DNA of 64,000 nt from Denitrificimonas halotolerans. Its GTDB lineage: Bacteria > Pseudomonadota > Gammaproteobacteria > Pseudomonadales > Pseudomonadaceae. Both the position numbers and the translations under genes were made by a program. The stretch lies in NCBI RefSeq assembly GCF_034259425.1, contig NZ_JAXIVU010000010.1, positions 22,144 to 86,143 of the forward strand, given 5' to 3'. Positions 42,330 through 51,518 of this stretch are shown piece by piece; positions within the stretch are counted from its first letter, which is position 1, and the number at the start of each line of letters is the position of its first letter. The notes beneath the pieces are model-generated. The model made no database searches. It worked only from the letters and a program-made list of their open reading frames with translations, and was not told the DNA's origin.

Positions 42330-42955
42330 GTATGGATTCGGTTGCTACATCATCTGTGACTACGCTTTTCTCGCTACTAACAAGATTTTATTGAACAGGT
42401 TTTTTGAGTGTGAATCAACGCCATGACCGGTTAAAGGATAGGGGGTAGTATCGTGTTTTAAGCCCTCGATTAGCAGAGAAAAATCATCTAAGTCTAAGAT
42501 TGCGGCAGCGGTAATCGTGCTTTCTTTAGCTAACGTATAGCTTTGCCATCTAAGGTTGACCTGATGATTATTTTTAGGTTGCTAGGAGGGGGATCGATCA
42601 GATTCACCACGCCGCCAATTGCATTGCGTCATAAAGTAGAGTAGTTAGGTCTTTCAGGACCTCGATGTGCTCCAGTAACAGGGGCTCGCTAGTCACCGTG
42701 TGGTCAGCGTTTAGTACTAGCACTCTGATATGCACCATCCATTCGGCGTATCATCGGACGGTTGGTGTCAGCACCAAAAGAGCTACCACGCACCCTTAGA
42801 GTTTTTTTTACAGCATCGCCTAAGGTGGCTTAACGTTGCAGTAACAACTGCGAGCTTTCAAGTACTTCTGAGGTGCTGATATTTTGCGCATGAGATTGGT
42901 TTAAGACTAAAGGCGCTAGACTGATAGCGAGTACAAGGGAAAGATTAGGCAGCAT
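42330..42955 (-). pseudogene. Decayed TonB-dependent outer-membrane receptor
   Basis: Reading down from ATG 42955 there is a signal peptide (MLPNLSLVLAISLAPLVL…SHAQN), a stop, then in the same frame ATLGDAVKKTLRVRGSSF and TNRPMIRRMDGA, which is the plug domain of a TonB-dependent receptor. Frame changes give SEPLLLEHIEVLKDLTTLLY and RNAIGGVVNLID (plug-domain hallmark), and later ITAAAILDLDDFSLLIEGLK. The beta-barrel is missing beyond about 42330. At least three stops or frameshifts. The plug sequence is of the ZnuD/OprC-like metal or haem group, but the substrate cannot be fixed. 42026–42329 shows nothing further that I can read. Confidence 0.85.
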
Positions 42956-43146
42956 CTTAAAGCCTGTTTGGTTTTGATAAGAGAAAGAGTGTGTGATTTA
43001 TGAATCGTATTAAGTTTCAATTGTTATGAATCAATCGATAAGGTCAAAATATGTGCTTAAGCTGTTTTTAGTGAGAGTTTTTGTAGTGAATGGGTGATGC
43101 TTTAGCTAATCTGCTAAACTTTGAAAAATTTATTTTGATGGTTGCT

Positions 43147-43539
43147 ATGAGATTTGTAATAAGTGTGTTGTCGTCTAGTACTTCCCCCGCTACGCGTCGA
43201 GCACTGCGTTTTGCTCAAGCGTTGCTCGCGCAAAAGCATGAAATTGTGCGGGTTTTTTTCTACCAAGATGGGGTGCTCAGTGCGGCTAATAATTTAGTGG
43301 TCGCTCAAGATCAAGAAGATATTGCGAGGCAATGGCAGGACTTTATTCGAGCATATGACATTGATGCGGTGGTTTGTATTGCTGCTGCATTGCGTCGTGG
43401 TGTATTGGATCACGTTGAAGCTACAAGGTACCAACGTCAGGGGGGTAACCTAGCTGAGGGATATCAACTTTCAGGGTTAGGACAGTTACATGACGCTTTA
43501 CAGCGTGCAGATCGTCATATCAGCTTTGGGGGGGCGTAA
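43147..43539 (+). CDS. tusD: Sulfurtransferase TusD
   Basis: Subunit of the TusBCD sulfur relay, which passes persulfide sulfur from TusA to TusE for 2-thiouridine modification of tRNA. The 130-residue protein starts MRFVISVLSS and carries the active cysteine C77 in VVCIAAALRRGV, the family's defining motif. I start at 43147 rather than an upstream in-frame ATG because this gives the normal TusD length. It overlaps tusC by one base. The same tusDCBE order occurs in Pseudomonas and E. coli. Confidence 0.94.
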   Translation: MRFVISVLSSSTSPATRRALRFAQALLAQKHEIVRVFFYQDGVLSAANNLVVAQDQEDIARQWQDFIRAYDIDAVVCIAAALRRGVLDHVEATRYQRQGGNLAEGYQLSGLGQLHDALQRADRHISFGGA

Positions 43540-43898
43540 TGGCTAAATCAGTACTGTTAATGAGCCGTCAAGCACCTTGGGCGGGTATTGCGGCAGCAGA
43601 AGCATTAGATATTGCTTTAGCGGCTGGCGCATTTGATTTGCCGCTAAGTATCTTGTTTCTGGATGATGGCGTGTACCAACTGTTGGAACAGCAGCAGCCG
43701 AAAATGCTTGAGCAAAAAGACTTAGCCGCCAACTTGCAAGCTTTGCCGATGTTCGGTATTGAACAGTTGTATGTCTCGAAGTACAGCCTTAGTGAGCGAG
43801 GAGTCACTCCAGATCAATTAGCTGTGCCTGCCAAGCTTTTAGATGAAGTGCAGGTGCAAGAATTACTGCGCCAGTTTGATCATCTGGTGACGCTATAA
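43539..43898 (+). CDS. tusC: Sulfur relay protein TusC
   Basis: DsrF/TusC-type subunit, 119 residues, of the TusBCD hexamer. MAKSVLLMSRQAPWAG and the FLDDGVYQLLEQQQP region match the family. It carries no catalytic cysteine in the TusD position and is structural. Overlaps tusD and tusB by single bases, implying translational coupling. Confidence 0.93.
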   Translation: MAKSVLLMSRQAPWAGIAAAEALDIALAAGAFDLPLSILFLDDGVYQLLEQQQPKMLEQKDLAANLQALPMFGIEQLYVSKYSLSERGVTPDQLAVPAKLLDEVQVQELLRQFDHLVTL

Positions 43899-44191
43899 TG
43901 ACGACTTTACATATTTTAAACTCTGGTATTGGCTCACAATTGCAGAGCTGTTTACGGGTGTTGTCTGATGGTGATGGGATACTACTTTGTGGTGAGGCGG
44001 TGCAAGCGCTACGCACAGGTAGCCAAGCTGCACAACTGCTAATGACGCAAAATAATTATCGTTTATATGCATTGCAAGAAGACCTTGAGGCGCGTGCGAT
44101 TGATGCATCACAGTTTGTTTTGACTGTCGTGGATTACCCAGCTTTTGTAGCGCTTACCGTCGAATATGCACGGGTGAACAGTTGGATATGA
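43898..44191 (+). CDS. tusB: Sulfur relay protein TusB
   Basis: DsrH/TusB-type subunit of 97 residues, beginning TTLHILNSGIG and containing GDGILLCGEAV, as in other TusB proteins. Completes the TusBCD complex. Its stop codon overlaps the tusE start (ATGA). Confidence 0.9.
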   Translation: MTTLHILNSGIGSQLQSCLRVLSDGDGILLCGEAVQALRTGSQAAQLLMTQNNYRLYALQEDLEARAIDASQFVLTVVDYPAFVALTVEYARVNSWI

Positions 44192-44529
44192 ATACAGCAA
44201 CTTTAACGGTTGAAGGATGTGAGATCTTATTAGATCAAGACGATTGTTTATGTGATTTAAACGATTGGTCGGAATCGGTAGCACAGGCTTTAGCGGTCCG
44301 CGAAGGTATTGAGTTAAGTGAGGCACATTGGGAGGTGTTGTACTTACTACGCAAGTTTTATCAAACTTTTCAGTTGTCTCCAGCAAATCGAGCTTTAGTG
44401 AAGTATGTGGCGGTACACTTAGGCAAAGAGAAGGGTAATAGCTTGTATTTAAATGCTTTATTCAACGGAAAACCGGCTAAGCTAGCAGCTCGACTGGCTG
44501 GGTTACCTAAGCCAGCGAACTGTTTTTAA
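44188..44529 (+). CDS. tusE: Sulfur relay carrier TusE (DsrC family)
   Basis: Accepts persulfide sulfur from TusD and hands it to the MnmA–tRNA complex. The 113-residue protein has the DsrC fold signatures DWSESVAQALAVREGIEL and LLRKFYQTFQLSP, and ends LPKPANCF with the single conserved C-terminal cysteine that carries sulfur. Only one of the two cysteines of dissimilatory DsrC is present, which marks it as the TusE type. The ATG at 44188 overlaps the tusB stop. Confidence 0.94.
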   Translation: MNTATLTVEGCEILLDQDDCLCDLNDWSESVAQALAVREGIELSEAHWEVLYLLRKFYQTFQLSPANRALVKYVAVHLGKEKGNSLYLNALFNGKPAKLAARLAGLPKPANCF

Positions 44530-44570
44530 AGTAAGTTTTTGAACTTTTCAGCACTTAATATGAGTTCTTT

Positions 44571-44733
44571 ACAAAAAACACGGATAAAGATCTAGGGTTA
44601 CACTGTCAGAGGTTGCAAAGTACCGCCGCTCAAATAGTCATTCACGACCGCGATTTCAATGCAACTTAAAATATTTGCGCGGTCGGGTATGGCCGTTTTG
44701 CTGTAGAGCTTCACCCTTTTTTTGGGGGAGGTT
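44571..44733 (+). mobile_element. Relic of a lineage-B TnpB element, internally deleted
   Basis: Reading from about 44571, KDLGLHCQRLQ (compare KELGLHSQTLQ of the 17.5-kb copy) runs in one frame straight into VIHDRDFNAT then a stop, then NIF-ARSGMA, the RuvC-III region and C-terminal tail of TnpB, and finally a degraded right end (TTTGGGGGAGG). Almost the whole middle of tnpB is missing. It lies between tusE and livF. Confidence 0.75.
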
Positions 44734-45436
44734 AACCGCCTAAGTAAGCTTGGCGCACAGCCTCATTATTGAGTAGGTTGTCACCGGAATCTTCTAATAC
44801 AATACGGCCGTGTTCCATTACGTAACCTCGGTCAGCTAATTTCAGGGCCTGGTGAGCATTTTGTTCAACCAGAAAGACTGTTACCCCGTCCTTGCGTAGT
44901 TGCTCCAGAATCTGAAAGATTTGCTGAATGATAATGGGGGCTAGCCCGAGTGAGGGCTCGTCAAGTAGTAGTAATCGAGGTTCGCTCATTAATGCGCGAC
45001 CAATGGCGAGCATTTGTTGCTCTCCACCACTCATGGTTCCTGCACGCTGTTGGAAGCGCTCGTGTAAACGTGGGAACAAAGTCAGTACGCGGTCTAAGCG
45101 GTCTTCACGAACATGTTTGTCATCACAGAAAAAAGCACCCATAGCTAAGTTTTCTTCAACGGTCAGGCGGGAAAAAACACGGCGTCCTTCGGGTACAATG
45201 GCTATCCCTTTACGCATAATCTCAGCAGTGCTTTTACCAGTTAAGTGTTCACCCTCGTAAACTATTTCACCGCGGGTTGCTTGCGGATCACCGCATAACG
45301 TCATCATTAAGGTGGTTTTGCCCGCACCGTTGGCTCCAATTAAAGTAACAATTTCACCTCGATTCACTTTGATTGATACATCATTTAAAGCTTGGATCTT
45401 GCCGTAATAAGTGCAGACATTATTCATAACTAGCAT
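44732..45436 (-). CDS. livF: Branched-chain amino-acid ABC transporter ATP-binding protein LivF/BraG
   Basis: Second ATPase of the high-affinity leucine/isoleucine/valine importer (234 residues). Walker A GANGAGKTT, signature MSGGEQQMLAIGRAL, Walker B LLLLDEPSLGLAP, switch His in VEQNAHQAL (here VEQN, as is usual for LivF). Last gene of braC–livHMGF, separated from livG by 2 bp. Its 3' end touches a tnpB relic and there is no recognisable terminator. Confidence 0.95.
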   Translation of the reverse strand: MLVMNNVCTYYGKIQALNDVSIKVNRGEIVTLIGANGAGKTTLMMTLCGDPQATRGEIVYEGEHLTGKSTAEIMRKGIAIVPEGRRVFSRLTVEENLAMGAFFCDDKHVREDRLDRVLTLFPRLHERFQQRAGTMSGGEQQMLAIGRALMSEPRLLLLDEPSLGLAPIIIQQIFQILEQLRKDGVTVFLVEQNAHQALKLADRGYVMEHGRIVLEDSGDNLLNNEAVRQAYLGG

Positions 45437-45438
45437 GC

Positions 45439-46206
45439 TTATTCCTCGCCAAGGTAGGCTTTAATCACTGCTGGATTATTGCGTACTTCTTCAGGGGTTC
45501 CCGAAGCTAGTGGGGTACCTTGATTGATTACTACAATATGATCAGAAATATCCATCACTAACTTCATATCGTGTTCAATGAGTAGCACGCTAATATCGTG
45601 CTCGTCACGTAACTCGTTAATAAGGATCTTTAGATGATCGGTTTCGCTAGGATTTAGACCCGCAGCAGGCTCGTCCAACATTAATAAGCTGGGGCGTGTC
45701 ACCATACAGCGGGCTATTTCTAAACGACGTTGTGGGCCGTAAGCAAGCGTACCTGCTTCGCGATTGGCTTCATTCAATAAATCGACTTTTTTCAGCCAGT
45801 ACATTGCATGATCTAATGCGGCTTGTTCGGCTTGACGGTAAGCGCGGGTTTTAAATAAGCCTGCCAGTAAACTGTTGTTAAGGTGCTGATGTTGGGCAAC
45901 GAGTAGGTTTTCTAAAACGGTCATGCTCTTGAATAATCGTACATGTTGGAATGTTCGAATCATGCCTTTGCGGGCTATTTTATGACCTTGCAAACCTTGG
46001 ATTTCCTCACCAGCAAAGACGATTTTTCCTGCGGTTGGTTTATAAAATCCAGTTAAACAATTAAATACTGTAGTTTTGCCGGCACCATTCGGACCAATCA
46101 TGGATACGATTTGACCGTTTTGAATAGTGAGGCCAACGCCATTTACGGCCAGCAAGCCACCAAAACGCATAGTTAGATTTGAAACCTCTAAAATACGGCT
46201 GCTCAT
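45439..46206 (-). CDS. livG: Branched-chain amino-acid ABC transporter ATP-binding protein LivG/BraF
   Basis: First ATPase of the importer, 255 residues, with Walker A GPNGAGKTT, the family-specific IARKGMIRTFQHVRLF, signature LAYGPQRRLEIARCM, Walker B LLMLDEPAAGLNP and switch LIEHDM. LivG-type proteins have the longer insert between Walker A and signature seen here. Overlaps livM by 4 bp. Confidence 0.95.
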   Translation of the reverse strand: MSSRILEVSNLTMRFGGLLAVNGVGLTIQNGQIVSMIGPNGAGKTTVFNCLTGFYKPTAGKIVFAGEEIQGLQGHKIARKGMIRTFQHVRLFKSMTVLENLLVAQHQHLNNSLLAGLFKTRAYRQAEQAALDHAMYWLKKVDLLNEANREAGTLAYGPQRRLEIARCMVTRPSLLMLDEPAAGLNPSETDHLKILINELRDEHDISVLLIEHDMKLVMDISDHIVVINQGTPLASGTPEEVRNNPAVIKAYLGEE

Positions 46207-47456
46207 TGCTGTAGCTCCACGTGCGGGCGCTTCATGGGAAGTAAGCCTTGAGGTCGCCAGATCATCATCAGTACCATCATTAAGCCAAATAACAGCATAC
46301 GGTATTCGTTAAATTCACGAGCCATTTCAGGCAGAACGGTCATGGCTATAGCGGCTAAAATGACGCCCACTTGTGAGCCCATACCGCCAAGCACCACAAT
46401 AGCTAAGATTATGGCTGACTCTATAAAGGTGAAAGACTCTGGGCTAATAAATCCTTGCCGAGCGGCAAAGAAGCTACCGGCAAACCCAGCAAAGGTTGCT
46501 CCTATCGTAAAAGCATTGAGCTTAATGTGGGTGGGGTTTAAGCCTAATGCGCGGCTTGCAATTTCATCTTCGCGAATCGCTTCCCAAGCACGACCAATAG
46601 GCATACGGATTAACCGGTTGATTACAAAAATAGTGATCAATACCAAGATCAATGCTAATAAGTAAAGAAAGATCACGCGATGCATCGAGCTAAAATCGAT
46701 ACCAAAAAATTGGTGAAAAGTTTGAGCGTTTTCGCTGGCGCGGCGGCTGAATTCAAGATTGAAAAATGTCGGTTTAGGAATACCGCCAATACCACGTGGA
46801 CCTCCGGTGAGCTCGGTGAGGTTATTTAATAAAATACGAATAATCTCACCAAAACCTAAAGTCACAATGGCTAAATAGTCACCACGTAAGCGCAGTACAG
46901 GGAACCCTAAAATAAAGCCAAAAAAAGCAGCCATAATGCCTGCAGCAACTAAACCGGTCCAGAAACCTATACCAAAATACATTGATAGTAAGGCATAAGT
47001 GTAAGCCCCAACGGCATAGAAACCGACATAGCCTAAGTCTAAAAGACCTGCTAGGCCGACCACAATATTCAGACCAAGGCTGAGCATAATATAGATCAAT
47101 ACTAAGGTGGCTAGGTCAATTTGGCTGCGAGAACCAAGCAGTGGGAAGATTAGCGTGGCTGCAATGATGAAACACCAGAATAAGCGTTGGATACTCTTAC
47201 GTGTGCCGATCGAGCGCAGGCGTGATGGTATATTCACATGTGGGAGAAAACCTAATGTGCGTTCAATATGCTCACGGAATAAGTTGTAAAAAAAGATCAG
47301 TGCAGTGGCTGCAAGAATTTTCCAGATGACATCGATATCAGCGCCGATAATCTTGAGCTCAGTGCCAACTTGGGTTAAGCGCACACCCAGTAAGATCGCG
47401 CTGAGAGCTAAGGTTATAGCGGCGGAGAAGAGAGCCGGTTTAATGTGCAAGCGCAT
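46203..47456 (-). CDS. livM: Branched-chain amino-acid ABC transporter permease LivM/BraE
   Basis: Membrane permease of 417 residues with an N-terminal extension of three or more helices before the conserved core (YIMLSLGLNIVVGLAGLLDLG, GDYLAIVTLGFGEI, ATFAGFAGSFFAARQG, VVLGGMGSQVGVILAA). Helical core follows the LivH/LivM family. Stop and start overlap with livG (4 bp) and livH (1 bp), showing a tight operon. The extension is characteristic of LivM/BraE of gammaproteobacteria. Confidence 0.94.
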   Translation of the reverse strand: MRLHIKPALFSAAITLALSAILLGVRLTQVGTELKIIGADIDVIWKILAATALIFFYNLFREHIERTLGFLPHVNIPSRLRSIGTRKSIQRLFWCFIIAATLIFPLLGSRSQIDLATLVLIYIMLSLGLNIVVGLAGLLDLGYVGFYAVGAYTYALLSMYFGIGFWTGLVAAGIMAAFFGFILGFPVLRLRGDYLAIVTLGFGEIIRILLNNLTELTGGPRGIGGIPKPTFFNLEFSRRASENAQTFHQFFGIDFSSMHRVIFLYLLALILVLITIFVINRLIRMPIGRAWEAIREDEIASRALGLNPTHIKLNAFTIGATFAGFAGSFFAARQGFISPESFTFIESAIILAIVVLGGMGSQVGVILAAIAMTVLPEMAREFNEYRMLLFGLMMVLMMIWRPQGLLPMKRPHVELQQ

Positions 47457-48397
47457 TAGACTTTCTCCACTTCAGGGCGACCCAAAATACCAGTTGGACG
47501 TAACAGTAAAATCATAATCAATAGAGCAAAAGCCACGACATCTTTGTATTGACTGCTTAAGTAACCTGAGGTCATAGCTTCGGTCACACCCAAGACTAAT
47601 CCTCCTAAAACAGCCCCAGGAATACTGCCAATCCCACCCAACACTGCAGCAGTAAAGGCTTTAAGGCCTGCCATGAAGCCAATGTAAGGGTTGACGACAC
47701 CGTAGTAGAGGCTTAAAAGTACCCCTGCAACTGCAGCGAGTATGGCACCAATGACGAAGGTGATACCAATGATGGCGTTACTGTTGATGCCCAGCAAACC
47801 AGTCATTTTGATATCTTCAGCGCAGGCGCGACAGGCTCTGCCTGTGCGAGAGCGCGAAATAAAAATGCTTAGGGCAATCATCGCCATTAAAGTTGTGACA
47901 AAGATAATGATTTGCATGTAAGACAAGCTGGCATGGAAGCTTGCTTCATTACCTAAAGTAACACCGCCGGTTACTAAGCTTGGCATTGCTATATCACGGG
48001 CTCCTTGTGCTACACGCACAAAATTTTGTAGCAAAATAGACATGCCAATAGCAGAAATCAGCGGTATTAAGCGGTGGCTGCCGCGTAAGGGGCGATAGGC
48101 CACACGTTCAATGCTGTAGCCGTAGGCGCTGGTGACAATGATGCTCAGTATGAAAGCACCGAGAATTAATAAGGGCACGCTTTCTAGGCCGAGCATAGCG
48201 AGTCCTGTTAGGGCAATAAAAGTGACATAGCACCCGATCATATAAACTTCACCATGGGCGAAGTTGATCATACCTATAATGCCGTACACCATGGTGTAGC
48301 CAATGGCAATGAGGGCGTAGGTGCTACCCACGGTCAAACCGTTGAGTAGCTGCTGCAAAAAATAGAAAAAAGCTTCATTCATAAGCATATCCAGCAA
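47456..48397 (-). CDS. livH: Branched-chain amino-acid ABC transporter permease LivH/BraD
   Basis: Second membrane permease, 313 residues, about eight helices: LNGLTVGSTYALIAIGYTMVYGI, MINFAHGEVYMIG, RPLRGSHRLIPLISAIGMS and FTAAVLGGIGSIPGAVLGG are standard LivH motifs. It follows the binding-protein gene after 59 bp containing a strong hairpin that may reduce read-through so that braC is made in excess. Confidence 0.95.
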   Translation of the reverse strand: MLDMLMNEAFFYFLQQLLNGLTVGSTYALIAIGYTMVYGIIGMINFAHGEVYMIGCYVTFIALTGLAMLGLESVPLLILGAFILSIIVTSAYGYSIERVAYRPLRGSHRLIPLISAIGMSILLQNFVRVAQGARDIAMPSLVTGGVTLGNEASFHASLSYMQIIIFVTTLMAMIALSIFISRSRTGRACRACAEDIKMTGLLGINSNAIIGITFVIGAILAAVAGVLLSLYYGVVNPYIGFMAGLKAFTAAVLGGIGSIPGAVLGGLVLGVTEAMTSGYLSSQYKDVVAFALLIMILLLRPTGILGRPEVEKV

Positions 48398-48403
48398 GCA
48401 AAG

Positions 48404-48441
48404 CAGCCTCGCGAACCCATAAGGATTGAATAGCGAGGCTG
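48404..48441 (-). terminator. Intra-operon hairpin between braC and livH
   Basis: CAGCCTCGC and GCGAGGCTG form a perfect 9-bp stem with a 20-nt loop, in the gap after the binding-protein gene. There is no T-run, so it is more likely an mRNA-stabilising or partial attenuating hairpin than a full terminator. Confidence 0.65.
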
Positions 48442-48456
48442 AGTAGACGAGTTAAA

Positions 48457-49584
48457 TTACTCGTTGGTTAGAGCTGTTTTACTGCCGTCAGCATGCCATT
48501 CGTAGACCACAAAGCTGAAGTTCTTCAGATCACCTTTATCGTCAAACTCCAATACACCTGTTGGGGTATCAAAGCTATTGCTACGGATGGTACTGGCAAG
48601 TACTTCAGGGTCTTGGGATTTGCTAAGAGTCATGGCATCGGCCATCACTTGTACTGCTGCATAAGCTGGGAAGACGAAAGCGCCGCGAGGGTCTTGGTTC
48701 TTCGCTTTGAAGGCTTCAACTAGGTGGGCGTTTTTTGGATCAGCATCGAAGGCTTTAGGTAGGGTTACTAGCATGCCTTCAGAGGCTTCACCAGCAATGG
48801 CTGAAATGTCACTGTTACCGACACCTTCAGGACCCATAAAGGTTGCTTCTAGTTTATTCTCGGCAGCTTGACGCAGTAACATTCCCATTTCTGGGTGATA
48901 GCCACCGAAGTAAACGAAGTCGATATTTTCTTTTTTCATTTTTGCAATTAAAGCAGAGAAGTCTTTATCTCCCGCGGTGACGCCTTCAAAGAGTGCTACA
49001 GGGATGCCAGCTGTATCTAGAGCTGATTTAACTGCAGTAGCAATTCCTTCACCGTATTGCTGCTTATCGTGAAGAATAGCGGCACGTTTAGGTTTAAGCT
49101 GTTCAACAACGTATTTACCTGCCGCAGGGCCCTGCATGGTATCTAAACCAATAGTGCGGAAAATCAGAGTGTGGCCACGCTGCGTGAGCTCTGGTGTTGT
49201 AGAAGCGGCAGTGATCATTAAGATCCCTTCTTCTTCGTAAATGTCAGCTGCTGGCTGAGTTGATCCAGAGCAAAGGTGACCAACCACAAATCGGATGTCA
49301 TCGTTAACAATTTTATTGGCAACAGCGACCGCTTGCTTTGGATCGCAGGCATCATCATAGGTTACGGCTTCGAGCATGCTGCCATTGACGCCTCCGGATT
49401 TGTTGATTTGCTCAATAGCCATTAAGGCACCTATAGATTGCATATCACCGTATTGGGCAACTGGACCGGTAACTGGACCGGCAAGAGCAATCTTAATGGG
49501 CTCTGCAGCCAATGAGTAACTTGTGATACCAGCTAAGGCTATAGTGGCGAAAAGTTTACTGATACGTTGATTTGTCTTGCTCAT
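48457..49584 (-). CDS. braC: Branched-chain amino-acid binding protein BraC/LivK
   Basis: Periplasmic substrate-binding protein (375 residues) of the importer. Signal peptide MSKTNQRISKLFATIALAG…LAA with cleavage near 26, then the type-I periplasmic fold starting PIKIALAGPVTGPVAQYGD; paired cysteines (CDPK and HLCSG) match the disulfide of LIV-binding proteins; ligand-contacting TAASTTPELTQRG and EGVTAGDKDFSALI present. First gene of the five-gene operon. Ligands leucine, isoleucine and valine, possibly alanine or threonine. Confidence 0.96.
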   Translation of the reverse strand: MSKTNQRISKLFATIALAGITSYSLAAEPIKIALAGPVTGPVAQYGDMQSIGALMAIEQINKSGGVNGSMLEAVTYDDACDPKQAVAVANKIVNDDIRFVVGHLCSGSTQPAADIYEEEGILMITAASTTPELTQRGHTLIFRTIGLDTMQGPAAGKYVVEQLKPKRAAILHDKQQYGEGIATAVKSALDTAGIPVALFEGVTAGDKDFSALIAKMKKENIDFVYFGGYHPEMGMLLRQAAENKLEATFMGPEGVGNSDISAIAGEASEGMLVTLPKAFDADPKNAHLVEAFKAKNQDPRGAFVFPAYAAVQVMADAMTLSKSQDPEVLASTIRSNSFDTPTGVLEFDDKGDLKNFSFVVYEWHADGSKTALTNE

Positions 49585-49953
49585 AAAATTGGCACCTTTT
49601 GTAATATTTTATTATTGGTCGATCACTGAACAATGTTGAGCCGATGGTTTACAGTGTTCTTCAGTGTAGTGAACTTCACCCCAGAGTGGAACTCTGTAAC
49701 ATAGCCCTTTAGTCAAGCTTAAGAAACAGCCAGTTATTTAGCAATAATGAGTGCAGTGATAAGCTGTGCAAGGCGCTAGCAGTAACCAGTTAGTTAGAGG
49801 TTATCAAATTTTGTGTGCCAACTTAGTATTTTTGGCTATTTTAGGAGCATGTGGCGCACCGGCTTCTGCATATGTTTCGCTTAGATGCTGACAGTTGACG
49901 GCAGTCTGCCTGATGCTGAGCAAGGTTGCCGAGCTCGGCATCAGTGTGATGAG
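49585..49953. other. Intergenic region between hemN and braC
   Basis: No gene seen. It contains the braC promoter area and, near hemN, a hairpin in which CTGATGC and GAGC (49910–49921) pair with GCTC and GCATCAG (49933–49944), probably ending hemN transcription although no T-run follows. Nothing else recognisable. Confidence 0.5.
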
Positions 49954-51333
49954 TTAGACTGTGCGTGAGAATTGTCCGCGTTGTGCGGCGCCTAGGTACG
50001 CATCAAAAGCCATCGCAACACTGCGCATCATGAGGTTTCCTTGTGGCAGTAAAATAATGGCCTCATCATCAATGGTCACTAAGCCATCGTCCACTTGTTC
50101 TTGCAGCGTTGCTAAAGCTTCAGCAAAGTATTCATTGAAATTGATTTGGTGCGCCTGTTCAATCGCAGCAATATCGATACGATTGTGGCACATTAATGCG
50201 CTAATCACGTCACGGCGTAAGCGGTCATCAGCATTGAGTTGGTAGCCACGTTGGAGAGGCAATTCACCATTATTGAGGTGTGTGTAATATTGGGACAGTT
50301 CTTTAACGTTTTGGCTATAAGTATTGCCGACTTTACCAATGGATGACACTCCCAAGCCTATTAAATCGCAATCAGCATGGGTGGAGTAGCCTTGGAAATT
50401 ACGCTGCAGAGTGTCGTTTATGCGTGCTTTTGCCAGTTCGTCTTCTGGTAAAGCAAAGTGATCCATGCCGATATAAACATAGCCGGCTTGACAGAGGCGG
50501 CGGATGGTTAGCTCAAGTAATTCTAGTTTACGTTCTGGTGGGGGCATGTCCTCGGGGCGAATTAAGCGTTGAGCACGAACCAGCTGTGGTAAGTGGGCAT
50601 AACTATATGCGGCAATACGGTCAGGTCGCAATGCAATAATTTTATCTAAAGTAGTGTTAAAACTATCCACTGTTTGCAATGGCAGGCCGTAGATTAAATC
50701 TACGCTGATGGAGCGGAAGTTGGTCTGACGTGCAGCTTTGACGAGCGCTTCTACTTGTGTATCACTTTGAATGCGATTGACCGCCTCTTGTACTTTTGGA
50801 TCAAAATCTTGAATCCCAAAACTGATTCGGTTGAAACCGAGCTCACTGAGTTGCTGGATTTGCTCTGGGGTGATCGTACGTGGGTCAACTTCTAAAGAAA
50901 ACTGACGTTGTTCACTGGTATCTAAATTAAAAGCGCTGTGGAGTGCTTTCATTAAGTCAGAGAGCTGCGCTTGAGTTAGGTATGTTGGGGTACCACCACC
51001 TAGGTGCAGTTGCGTTACTGTACGTTCTTGATCAAAAAGGCAGGCTTGTAGATGAATTTCCTGCTTTAGGTATTCAAGGTACTCAACGGCACGACTGGTT
51101 TTTTGCGTAATAATTTTATTGCAAGCGCAGTAATAACACAGGCTTTGACAAAATGGGATATGAATATAAATGGATAAAGCTTTAGCTCCAGATTGTTGGT
51201 TGCTAAGCTCTGCTGCTTGCCTATAGTGATCTTCGGCAAAGGCTGTATGGAATTGTGGCGCCGTGGGGTAAGAGGTGTAGCGTGGACCAGGGCGGTCGTA
51301 TTTTTCTACGAGTGCGCGATTAAAACTAGGCAT
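49954..51333 (-). CDS. hemN: Oxygen-independent coproporphyrinogen III oxidase
   Basis: Radical-SAM enzyme converting coproporphyrinogen III to protoporphyrinogen IX without oxygen. The 459-residue protein has the cluster motif CQSLCYYC (C-x3-C-x2-C), GGGTPTYL, EVDPRT and SFGIQDFDPKVQEAVNR, plus the C-terminal HemN domain that separates true HemN from HemW. I start at MPSFNRAL (51333); an ATG three codons earlier is possible. In Pseudomonas hemN is controlled by Anr; I see no good Anr box, only a GATCAGC/GCTGATC inverted repeat at 51377–51393 in the divergent promoter region. Confidence 0.95.
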   Translation of the reverse strand: MPSFNRALVEKYDRPGPRYTSYPTAPQFHTAFAEDHYRQAAELSNQQSGAKALSIYIHIPFCQSLCYYCACNKIITQKTSRAVEYLEYLKQEIHLQACLFDQERTVTQLHLGGGTPTYLTQAQLSDLMKALHSAFNLDTSEQRQFSLEVDPRTITPEQIQQLSELGFNRISFGIQDFDPKVQEAVNRIQSDTQVEALVKAARQTNFRSISVDLIYGLPLQTVDSFNTTLDKIIALRPDRIAAYSYAHLPQLVRAQRLIRPEDMPPPERKLELLELTIRRLCQAGYVYIGMDHFALPEDELAKARINDTLQRNFQGYSTHADCDLIGLGVSSIGKVGNTYSQNVKELSQYYTHLNNGELPLQRGYQLNADDRLRRDVISALMCHNRIDIAAIEQAHQINFNEYFAEALATLQEQVDDGLVTIDDEAIILLPQGNLMMRSVAMAFDAYLGAAQRGQFSRTV

Positions 51334-51518
51334 GTGCTCCATTGGCCAAAACCCTATGTATAAGTAACTGATTTAAGATCAGCTTTGCTGATCATTATTG
51401 AATAGCGATAAACTATCGAGAATGCGTGTATTTTACGTGAGGTGCCCGTGCAAGATCTTGATTTAGGGCAGTTTTTCCACTCAGTCAGCTTTGTGAGTGA
51501 TTACATGTTAGACAAATT

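Noticed and set aside
51361..51400. Possible Anr/FNR box (TGAT…ATCA) upstream of hemN.
   Set aside because: Half-sites are spaced by five, not four, bases and do not match TTGAT-N4-ATCAA well; it is better described as the GATCAGC/GCTGATC inverted repeat.
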